A stretch of 64,000 nt of DNA, taken from positions 34,992-98,991 of the forward strand of contig JAPLRR010000038.1 in the NCBI GenBank assembly GCA_026399075.1, read 5' to 3'. The position numbers and the translations under genes were made by a program. The stretch is from Methylococcales bacterium (GTDB lineage Bacteria; Pseudomonadota; Gammaproteobacteria; Methylococcales; Methylomonadaceae). This document shows positions 48,995-56,198 of the stretch, one piece after another. The first letter of the stretch is position 1. Each line of letters begins with the position of its first letter. The notes below the pieces were generated by a model. The model made no database searches. It was not told the DNA's origin and saw nothing but the letters and a program-made list of their open reading frames with translations.

Positions 48995-49480
48995 TTACTT
49001 TAATTTGGATTGATCAGGCACAAACACCTGATTGGCAAACGGGTTATAGTTAGGCCGTTGCACTTGGTTAAAACCAAACTCAGTTGCCAAATGACAGGCG
49101 TTACAGGCGGCGGTCAGGGTGTCGTAGGCTTTTTTAAAACCGTCCACATTGCGCTGGTCTATCGCTAAAGCCAACTGCGCCATTGGTGCATCCATATAGC
49201 TTGCCAGCAAATCGGGCAATTTTTGTTTAATCTGCTTATGACTGGGATGATAGTGACCGGCATCGGCAAAACCTTCTTTCAGCTCATCGATTTCATAAGC
49301 GGCAAGTTGCCAGTTTTCGGCTAGCCCCGCGTACCATAACTTGATGTGCCGGGTGGCGGTTTGCGCCATGATTTCACCCAAGCCGGGCGTGTATTCGGCG
49401 TGGGCGGTCGGTGTAAAGGTACTGGCGATCAGGATGATGCCGCCAGCAAGCATTTTTAGGGTGTTAATAGTAGGGTTCAT
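48995..49480 (-). CDS. Secreted monohaem c-type cytochrome (four-helix, CxxCH near C-terminus)
   Basis: 161 residues from ATG 49480. Signal peptide cleaved near AHA, long helical mature part (TATRHIKLWYAGLAENWQLAAYEIDELKEGF), and one haem motif CNACH at residues 126-130. Placement of CxxCH after long helices resembles cytochrome c' type four-helix bundles. Last gene of module B, suggesting a redox step, for example Cu(II) to Cu(I) reduction or electron supply; that is inference. Confidence 0.75.
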   Translation of the reverse strand: MNPTINTLKMLAGGIILIASTFTPTAHAEYTPGLGEIMAQTATRHIKLWYAGLAENWQLAAYEIDELKEGFADAGHYHPSHKQIKQKLPDLLASYMDAPMAQLALAIDQRNVDGFKKAYDTLTAACNACHLATEFGFNQVQRPNYNPFANQVFVPDQSKLK

Positions 49481-49510
49481 CAAAGTGGCCTGTGCGGTAA
49501 GGTCTTGGTA

Positions 49511-49897
49511 TTAATTACGCCGTATGCTTTTGCTAAAGCGGGTCAGTTTTTCAAGCAAGGCTTGCAAGATTGCGCCGCTGTTGGCCTGGTTCTCGGGGGC
49601 GCAAAAAGCCGGGGCGTTTTTAAACTGGCGCATGGCTTTGTCGAGTTGCATCCCCATAGTGTCATCACGCGAGGCCATATCGGAAAAATCCCCAACTAAT
49701 ATTTTGAGTTGCTGTTTTGCGTGTTTGAGATGTTGCTGGCAAGCGTTGCTGTCTTTTGCGTTACTGGCCTCTAGGGCAGCTTGCGTAAATTCGATGGCTA
49801 GCTCAAAATCACCGGCCAAGGCGATGCCTGTCACCCCTTCAGTAGCCCACGCGGGGGTGCTGGCTAGCAAGAGCATGGTACATAATCGTTTGTTCAC
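49511..49897 (-). CDS. Small secreted protein of module B, function unknown
   Basis: 128 residues from a GTG with AAGGA 8 nt upstream. Signal peptide (cleaved near AWA), helical mature domain with two cysteines (SNACQQHLKHAKQQL, PAFCAPENQ) and several Met and His residues. The spacing to both neighbours is about 30 nt, so it belongs to the operon. The Cys pair may form a disulfide or bind metal. Confidence 0.65.
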   Translation of the reverse strand: MNKRLCTMLLLASTPAWATEGVTGIALAGDFELAIEFTQAALEASNAKDSNACQQHLKHAKQQLKILVGDFSDMASRDDTMGMQLDKAMRQFKNAPAFCAPENQANSGAILQALLEKLTRFSKSIRRN

Positions 49898-49931
49898 CGT
49901 TGTTATCCTTCTTTTATGAGTGCCAGTCGGC

Positions 49932-50528
49932 TTATGCCGCTTGCTTGGTTTTATTGATGCTATTGGTTACTAAGCCCACGCTCAGGGCAATAAATGCAAT
50001 ACCACCCAACACCCATAACCATTGCCCGGCACTTGCGCTGGGGCCTGGCGTTATCAGTGCCACTGCTAATGGGATATGCAAGGCGGTGGTTAGAGGGTCA
50101 GTGTTTAAATCAGGGTCATCGACGTACAACACTACATCGTACTGGCCTTGGGCGGTAAAATTTACGGTGGTGGTCAACACGCCTTCTTTATTGATACTGG
50201 GTTGGGTTTGGGCGACCACAGTTTTGTTGCGGTCAAACACTTTTAGCCAGACGTTTTTTTTGCGTACATCACGGTCTAACAAATCGAGGCTGAGTTGGCT
50301 CATGCCCGTAAACGGCATGTCTTGGCAATACGCCACTATTGGGGTTTTGCTGTCTTTAAGCTGGCTAAGCGGATAAACGGCAAAATTGGCGATGTAATAG
50401 TCGTTGCTCTGCATACAGCCAAACATATCAATTTTGCCATTAACCCCCATCCTCGGCGCTAGCGGCACAGAGGCCATGACCGAACCCGACAGCCACCAAA
50501 ACAGCATGATCTTGATTAGGTTTTGCAT
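49932..50528 (-). CDS. Membrane-anchored periplasmic protein (DxxDRDxRK family), module B
   Basis: 198 residues from ATG 50528, 4 nt after the copC-like gene; an earlier in-frame start lies inside that gene. Signal peptide, periplasmic domain with MFGCMQSNDYYI, AYCQDMP and DLLDRDVRK, then a C-terminal membrane helix (WLWVLGGIAFIALSVGLV) and basic end. Paralogue of the module A protein at 44277-44942, but without a lipobox. In both modules it lies directly downstream of a CopC-family gene, so the two probably work as a pair. Confidence 0.72.
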   Translation of the reverse strand: MQNLIKIMLFWWLSGSVMASVPLAPRMGVNGKIDMFGCMQSNDYYIANFAVYPLSQLKDSKTPIVAYCQDMPFTGMSQLSLDLLDRDVRKKNVWLKVFDRNKTVVAQTQPSINKEGVLTTTVNFTAQGQYDVVLYVDDPDLNTDPLTTALHIPLAVALITPGPSASAGQWLWVLGGIAFIALSVGLVTNSINKTKQAA

Positions 50529-50532
50529 GGTT

Positions 50533-50901
50533 TTACACCTTAATTTCAAAGCGGCTGATGCCGCTGACGATGAGGCCATCTTCGGTGACGACTCGGTAAC
50601 GGATGACATAACGGCCCGAGGCCAGCGGGCGCGTGCTTGCGCTTAATACGCTGCGGCTGCCTAAGGTGAGGGTTACGTCTTGACGGTCTACGCGCGTCCC
50701 CGCACCATCAACCACGACCAGGGTCGGCGCACGTTCGCTGACATTGCCTGAAAATGACAGGCTGACTTTATTGTCAAAGGTTTTGACGACGCTATTGTCT
50801 TTAGGGATGACCTCCATCAATTTGCCTTCGGCAACACTGTAAGTGCTTGCTGACGAAAGGATGACCGCCGCCAACACCGCACTGATTTTACTTATGCGCA
50901 T
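50533..50901 (-). CDS. CopC-family protein lacking the copper ligands
   Basis: 122 residues from ATG 50901. Signal peptide, then a CopC-like beta-sandwich: KLMEVIPKDNSVVKTFDNKVSLSFSGNV, ASGRYVIRYRVVTEDGLIVSGISRFEIKV. Where CopC has the mature N-terminal His and D-x-H, this protein has no N-terminal His and EDGLIVSG, so the Cu(II) site is lost. It may be structural, bind another ligand or bind its anchored partner encoded 4 nt downstream. Confidence 0.8.
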   Translation of the reverse strand: MRISKISAVLAAVILSSASTYSVAEGKLMEVIPKDNSVVKTFDNKVSLSFSGNVSERAPTLVVVDGAGTRVDRQDVTLTLGSRSVLSASTRPLASGRYVIRYRVVTEDGLIVSGISRFEIKV

Positions 50902-50905
50902 AGCC

Positions 50906-51295
50906 TTAAACCCCCAACATATCGCGGATAAGGCCAATAACAGGATCAACCACCGGATGGATAAACCCCAATGACACCATCACTAAGCCGCCTGAAAAAA
51001 TCGGCAACCACGCTTGCACCGACAAATCTTGTTTGCGCCACAGGCTATGAAAAACCGCCCAACTGACGAGCCAAACCAATAACGCCAAGGCTTCTTTGCC
51101 GGAATAAGAACCTGTGCTGCCTAAGGAGCCGCTGCCCAAAGATCCTGGAATCCAGTGTCCATAAGAATGGATTAATTGCTCCAAGGGCTTAGAGACCCGC
51201 GAAACATGGTGCGTGACCATTAGGGTGTAAAACCCCAACAACGGCGCTAGGGTAGCCGCAATAATGGGGCCGGAATAAACGGGCGTGTTGTCCAT
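50906..51295 (-). CDS. Small integral membrane protein of module B
   Basis: 129 residues with about three membrane helices (IIAATLAPLLGFYTLMVT; ALALLVWLVSWAVFHSLW; WLPIFSGGLVMVSLGFI) and histidines near their ends (VTHHVSRV, IHSYGHW, FIHPVV). No known domain. Spaced 4 nt from the copC-like gene and 10 nt from the membrane gene upstream, which places it firmly in the operon; a channel or haem/metal-binding membrane part is possible. Confidence 0.65.
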   Translation of the reverse strand: MDNTPVYSGPIIAATLAPLLGFYTLMVTHHVSRVSKPLEQLIHSYGHWIPGSLGSGSLGSTGSYSGKEALALLVWLVSWAVFHSLWRKQDLSVQAWLPIFSGGLVMVSLGFIHPVVDPVIGLIRDMLGV

Positions 51296-51304
51296 CAGCC
51301 TCTC

Positions 51305-51874
51305 CTATAAAAAATGTAGTTTGGCGAGCGTTAAGCCCGACACAAACCCTAACAGTAAAAACAGCCATACGATTAACATCAACAAACCTACAAAACTCAG
51401 CAAGTCGCGGCGTGTCGCCAAGGCATCACCGTAATAAAACAATACAAACGTCACTGCCAACATGAGCGGAAATGGAAACAAGGAGACAAACTCCTTAAAC
51501 TCCATCATCACGTTATGGAAGCTGGGCGCATGAGCCAAGATCCAGTCTTTTGCCCCGCCTTCACCGCGATAGCGCATATATACCCAGTTGCCGCTGACTG
51601 CACCGAAAAAATTCAGCACAGTTGCCGCCAAAGCCCAATAGCGTAAGCTGCGCATATTGATATGCACGCCACGGATCAAGTGATACGCGCGATGGGTTAA
51701 AAACGTAGCAACCACCATCGCCGAAATGGTGCTCAGGCCATGCACACCTGCTTGTAAACTAAAATGACTGGGAAAAAAGAAATCCAAGCCGCCTAGCCAT
51801 AGCAAAACAAACAATGCCAAGGCGGCTTGGGTACGCACTAAGGTTTTCGACAAAGTGCCATGTTGCTCTATCAT
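51305..51874 (-). CDS. Integral membrane protein of module B, possible haem or metal binding
   Basis: 189 residues from ATG 51874 with a GGGAGGG site upstream; an earlier in-frame start would add 21 residues. About five membrane helices. Distinctive GNWVYMRYRGEGGAKDWILAHAPSFHN and MMEFKEFVSLFPFPL segments; the HAPSFHN and neighbouring HRAYHLIRGVH histidines could bind haem b or metal. CopD is the usual CopC partner and these two small proteins may replace it, but I see no direct CopD homology. Confidence 0.65.
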   Translation of the reverse strand: MIEQHGTLSKTLVRTQAALALFVLLWLGGLDFFFPSHFSLQAGVHGLSTISAMVVATFLTHRAYHLIRGVHINMRSLRYWALAATVLNFFGAVSGNWVYMRYRGEGGAKDWILAHAPSFHNVMMEFKEFVSLFPFPLMLAVTFVLFYYGDALATRRDLLSFVGLLMLIVWLFLLLGFVSGLTLAKLHFL

Positions 51875-51940
51875 TACCTGTCCCTCCCTCGGTAGTGCCG
51901 CTGTCAGTTTGCGCGTGCAAACTGACGGCGGACGCATCTA

Positions 51941-52312
51941 TTAAATGATGCTTTTTAAGTTATCTATTTCTTTAAGGGCGTTTTGCAACGCTTCTTCCAC
52001 TTCGGCAGTTTTGCCTTCTTTTACTTTTGTGCGGATGGCCCTTAAGTGAATAATTGCGGTGTCGCGTGCTTTGTCGGTTTTATAGTTGGAATAGATTTCA
52101 CCTGTCGCATCCATCGCATCACGAATCAGCTTATTCACATCTTCGGCACTAGAACCCGCTTTTACCGCATTAATGACCACTTGTACTTTAGCCAAGGCAA
52201 TTTCAATGGCTTCGGCAGGTTTTATGGTTTTTTCCGCCGCCGACACGTTAACAGAAACCGTCATTGCCAACACAACCAACAAAGACAACAGCATTTTTTT
52301 TACTATTTGCAT
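51941..52312 (-). CDS. Small secreted helical protein, family member 3 (module B)
   Basis: 123 residues from ATG 52312 (AGGAA upstream); an in-frame start 34 codons earlier lacks signal-peptide character. Signal peptide (cleaved near VSA), then the same helical domain as the protein at 48436, with matching PA(D/E)AI, VNKLIRD, EGKT and terminal LKSII segments. First gene of the seven-gene module B operon, 66 nt ahead of the membrane protein. Confidence 0.75.
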   Translation of the reverse strand: MQIVKKMLLSLLVVLAMTVSVNVSAAEKTIKPAEAIEIALAKVQVVINAVKAGSSAEDVNKLIRDAMDATGEIYSNYKTDKARDTAIIHLRAIRTKVKEGKTAEVEEALQNALKEIDNLKSII

Positions 52313-52642
52313 ACATTTATTCCTAATAAAGCATTGAGTTATAAAGGTTGGGTAGTGATAAAGCGAAAACTGCGCTTTACTTTTCATGGACGGAATACCG
52401 CCCATCCGACGCACTACGCGGCATCGTTTGGAAAACTGCTAACTACCAAGAAGCGTTGGTTAAATCAGGTCTTTTCAATGGCTGAACTCGGCCAACACAG
52501 CTTGCAATTCTTGCTCAGCTTATTATTAATGAATAAAAAAGCGGCTCCCGTTCCCGTGTCTACTACCCACGGAAACGGGGCCAAATTAAAAAAATCCCCG
52601 GCCTTAAAGACTAGGGTTTATCTGAATGACGGCTACAAATGT

Positions 52643-52759
52643 TTAGCCATTCAATTGTTTAGTGGGCAATTTTCCGCCGCTACCATCTTGGTCATCAATG
52701 CAACCTGACAAACTGACAACCATGATCGCCATCGCCAATAATGAGATGATTTTTTTCAT
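52643..52759 (-). CDS. 38-residue lipoprotein
   Basis: ATG 52759 preceded by an excellent AGGAGG site. The peptide has a signal with lipobox VSLSGC (Cys20) and a short hydrophilic tail rich in Asp/Gly/Lys, ending at TAA 52643-52645. The size resembles entericidin-like lipoproteins. It lies 131 nt after the broken hupE and before module B on the same strand. Confidence 0.6.
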   Translation of the reverse strand: MKKIISLLAMAIMVVSLSGCIDDQDGSGGKLPTKQLNG

Positions 52760-52889
52760 TTTTTCCTCCTAAATAGGTTTTATAATAGATTTAAGTTTCG
52801 TAGTTGCCGCTGTGGAAAATCCAACAGCTGCGTTAAGTGACGCTATCGCTAGTTCACCCGACACACTACGCGCATCGGTTAAAGGCAAT

Positions 52890-53423
52890 CTACACCGGGA
52901 TTCTTTTCAGTGTTTGCATCATCACCACCGCCAACAAAATGCCTAAGCCATGCAAGAGTAAGGTGGCGGTTAAAAAACCTAGGCTATATGAGCCTAAATC
53001 CGCCGAACCCGCCACTTCGTAGCCATGCGCAAGACCATGAAAAAAAGCAAAAAAGGCCACAATCAGACTGTTGATTTTCATGCTAAAGCAGATGTTTTTT
53101 GCTGCCAGCACAGTTAATGCCACGGCTGATAACATAACCAGCACCTCCACCCCCGACACCTGATAGCCCAATATTGCCAGCCATCCGCCTAGCCCCATCA
53201 CCGCCACAAAAGTCAGCGCCAATAGCCAATAGTTGCGTGTGCCATATGCCGCCCAAAAACCCACGGCGACCATCGCAACAACATGATCCATGCCTTGTTA
53301 CGGGTGCAATAACCCACTCCCCCAGTCAGCGGTGTGGATTGCCATGCTGTGGGCGTTGGCTAGCATCGGGAATAAGCCTAGGCTTAGGCCGCCAAATAGT
53401 GTCTTGCTATAACTTGTTTTCAT
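52890..53423 (-). pseudogene. hupE: HupE/UreJ metal permease gene interrupted by in-frame TAA
   Basis: The frame from ATG 53423 encodes a signal peptide (LANA cleavage) and the HupE start DWGSGLLHP, then TAA at 53298-53300, then QGMDHVVAMVAVGFWAAYG and the rest of HupE, including FFAFFHGLAHGYEVAGSADLGSYSLGFLTATLLLHGLG. The usual family sequence is HPLxGxDH, so TAA replaces the Leu codon by one base change. 177 positions in total. Translation from ATG 53291 would lack the first helix and the conserved HP motif. Metal specificity unknown. Confidence 0.85.
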
Positions 53424-53502
53424 AATTAAGCCTGTAAGGTATAGCCCAGCTTTGTGCCTGCCGTCGTTAATAGTTTCTGTAACCGTTTTAAAGTATTACA
53501 AT

Positions 53503-53647
53503 GCCCATAGTTATACACAAGTACCCTCCCACCGGACGCTAAGCCTAGCCGTCACTCTGGTTGGCGCTTCCCTAGCGAAAGGCAAGCTTTAAAGTCATCG
53601 GTGCTAGCATGGCTGCTAGAGAGAAGGACTTGTGTATAACTATGCGC
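53503..53647. repeat. 145-bp MITE-like element with 17-bp perfect inverted repeats
   Basis: CATAGTTATACACAAGT (53506-53522) and its exact complement ACTTGTGTATAACTATG (53628-53644), extended by two of three matching bases outward. The interior has no coding frame. It lies in the 546-nt gap between the TonB receptor and the broken hupE, which otherwise shows nothing identifiable. Confidence 0.75.
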
Positions 53648-53969
53648 ACTTTGTGACCTATTGTTAAATTCACCATCAAACCCACATATTCCTAAGTGTT
53701 CTGCCCCACCTTGTTTACCATGTCTCTGATTATCTCGGCTTGCACAGCAAAGCGGTTTCAATTCACCGGACTGATGCGAAAAATGTCGTTGATCAGCTTT
53801 GTTGGTTTATCGGTGTAATTGTCTTGTTCATTTTTTAGCAAACACTACCCGTAACACCTTCTAACGTGATAAGTAAGGCGTTATCATAAGAGTTAATTAT
53901 TCAACGTTTAGCTAGGCTGTCCTTAAACTTCCCAACTAAACGCTTATTGATAAATACCTTTCCCGATAA

Positions 53970-56198
53970 TTAAAAACTCGCCGATAAGGTCATCCTAAAG
54001 CTAATAGGCTCTACCGGATGGAAGTGGATGTCATTGACAGGCGCGGCTTCGTTTCTGAGTTGTGACTCATAATAGTAATCAATGCCACTGTCTTTGCGGT
54101 TTAGCAGATTGAACACTTCGGCTTGCACTGTCCAATTGCGGTTAAACTTGTAGCCGACCATCCCTGACAACATGATTGTGGAATCTGAACGCACACTATT
54201 GTCTTCAATCAATGACCGTGGACCAAAATAACGTAAACGCGGGCCACCAAAAAATCCGCCCCAAACGTCATGTACAGTTACGCCCGATGCCAATACGGTT
54301 GAAATAGAGCCAGGGATATAGTTGCCTTCAGGTGCATTTCCACGAAATTGTGAATGAGAGGCGCTGTAATCCATGTCAAAAGTTAGCCAATCGGTAGGCG
54401 AGTAATAGTTGGCAAATTCAACCCCATAACGGCGGCTTGGGCGGCTGGCTTCGGTCGTGCCCGCATCGCCGACAAACAATAGCTCAGAATCAATATCTAA
54501 CCACCAAAACGCCAAGGTGCTTTGTAAGCCTGGCACCCAGGTTGAACGCAAACCTACTTCGGCACCGTAAGTACGCGCCAAGGGTACGGCTTTGTTTATG
54601 GCATTGCCATCAGCATCCGTGTTATTGCCAGTAACCGGATCGACTTGGGTGTTAATCCCACGAGCATCATTACTATGAAAGCCTAGGCCACCGTTTAAAT
54701 AAATCTCGGTATCCGCCCAGGGTCCAAAAGTCAGTGCTAATTTCGGGCTAACCATGCCATCGTAGCGCGTGCCGTTATTGGCGGCTTGGTTGCTGTTACT
54801 GACATCAAACTGATAGCCATCAAACCTTAAACCAACGCTACTACGAAACCAGTCATTCCATCGGGTTTTGTTCTCGGCATAAGGGCTAGCGTTAGTGACC
54901 CACACATCATCCTCGCGAATGATGCCGTATTGGTAGCGGCCTTGGTTTAAGGTTAATGCATTGTGGATGTTGTCGTTGCGCACTTGCAGGCCAATTGTCG
55001 TTTCAGACTCGGCACCGACAATTTTATGGAAAAAGGTGTGCGTGGCTTTTAGGCCAGAAGTCCAGCGTTTGTCTGGTTGTCCAAATTGGTCTCCGCGCAC
55101 AGGATCATTTAGATAATATGTAAAGTTAGAGTATAAATTTAGCTTAGAAAACACGCCATACGCCATGACTTTGCTTTCGCTATCTGCCGCTTGCCGATGC
55201 CATTCGCCTGTAACACTATATCGTTGACTATTGCCGCCATCAGTTGCATCGATTGCACCAAAGCGGTTGAGGGAACCGTCTTTCACCGCACGCTGGGGGA
55301 TTTGGTCGGTAGAGTTCCAATCGGCTTTATATGCCATTGCAGTAATACTCCAACCGGTCTCCCCGTGTTCTTGGCTATAACGTAGTACACCGTTAAACTT
55401 CATGTATTCATTACCCACCTCCCATGGGCCATTATTATGTACAACTTCCCCAGCAAACAATATATTCCCTCCGCCAACACTTTTTGACCCTAATGATAAC
55501 CCCCGATAATAGTCATAACTGCCCCCTGTAAACTTAACAGTAGTTTCGGGCAACTCATTAAAGTATTCAATATTGGCTGAACCGGTGCTGGAAAAATCTC
55601 CCGTATCGGCGTAGTAATTACCTTTTTGATAATGTAGGCTTTTAACCATTTCTGGTATCAGGAAGTTAGTGTCCATCCAACCCTGACCATGCGAATGTGA
55701 TGTCATATTAATGGGCACACCATCGATTTGGGTTAAAAAGTCAGTGCCATGATCTAAGTTAAAGCCGCGTAAATAGTATTGGCTGGCTTTCCCCTCCCCG
55801 CTATGTTGGGATGAAATCATACCGGGTACTGTTTCGAGTATTTCGCTAGGGCGTGTTATAGGTCGATATTTGATTTGTTCTTGTCCAATATTACCCTGGG
55901 AGGCGCTGGTGGCAATGCCAACCAAGTTATCTGCGCGCTGGATTGCAGTTACTTCCATAGTAGAAAGTTCTAGCGGCTCTTCATCTTTAGGCTGCGCTTT
56001 TGATTTAGCATTTTTTTTATCAGCCTTGGTTTCCGTTGTGTCAGCAACGGAATTATTGGTGTTATTTTCAGCTTTAGCTGGCTCAACATAATGCAGCAAA
56101 ATGCTACAGGTTAGTAAAACTAAACCGATCTTTTGGATGCGCATTGCTTTCTCGGAACTGAATTTATTAAGCGGTGTAAGGGTTTGTCTGGCGTCCAT
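53970..56198 (-). CDS. TonB-dependent outer-membrane receptor (probable metal or metallophore uptake)
   Basis: 742 residues. Plug domain with YRPITRPSEILETVPGMISSQHSGEGKASQYYLRGFNLDHGTDF and VPINMTSHSHGQGWMDTNFLIPE, then a 22-strand-type barrel ending FRMTLSASF. The plug carries several His residues (SQHSG, SHSHGQG). The ATG at 56198 has a strong AAGGA site but lies in the 3' end of the hupE gene; ATG 56144 (MRIQKIG, GAGAAA upstream) gives a more standard signal peptide. Lies between two HupE genes and downstream of pmoCAB, so metal import for pMMO is a fair inference. Confidence 0.85.
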   Translation of the reverse strand: MDARQTLTPLNKFSSEKAMRIQKIGLVLLTCSILLHYVEPAKAENNTNNSVADTTETKADKKNAKSKAQPKDEEPLELSTMEVTAIQRADNLVGIATSASQGNIGQEQIKYRPITRPSEILETVPGMISSQHSGEGKASQYYLRGFNLDHGTDFLTQIDGVPINMTSHSHGQGWMDTNFLIPEMVKSLHYQKGNYYADTGDFSSTGSANIEYFNELPETTVKFTGGSYDYYRGLSLGSKSVGGGNILFAGEVVHNNGPWEVGNEYMKFNGVLRYSQEHGETGWSITAMAYKADWNSTDQIPQRAVKDGSLNRFGAIDATDGGNSQRYSVTGEWHRQAADSESKVMAYGVFSKLNLYSNFTYYLNDPVRGDQFGQPDKRWTSGLKATHTFFHKIVGAESETTIGLQVRNDNIHNALTLNQGRYQYGIIREDDVWVTNASPYAENKTRWNDWFRSSVGLRFDGYQFDVSNSNQAANNGTRYDGMVSPKLALTFGPWADTEIYLNGGLGFHSNDARGINTQVDPVTGNNTDADGNAINKAVPLARTYGAEVGLRSTWVPGLQSTLAFWWLDIDSELLFVGDAGTTEASRPSRRYGVEFANYYSPTDWLTFDMDYSASHSQFRGNAPEGNYIPGSISTVLASGVTVHDVWGGFFGGPRLRYFGPRSLIEDNSVRSDSTIMLSGMVGYKFNRNWTVQAEVFNLLNRKDSGIDYYYESQLRNEAAPVNDIHFHPVEPISFRMTLSASF

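Noticed and set aside
52046..52708. 220-residue plus-strand open frame opposite the helical protein gene
   Set aside because: Shadow of the minus-strand genes; composition is low-complexity and no ribosome site is present.
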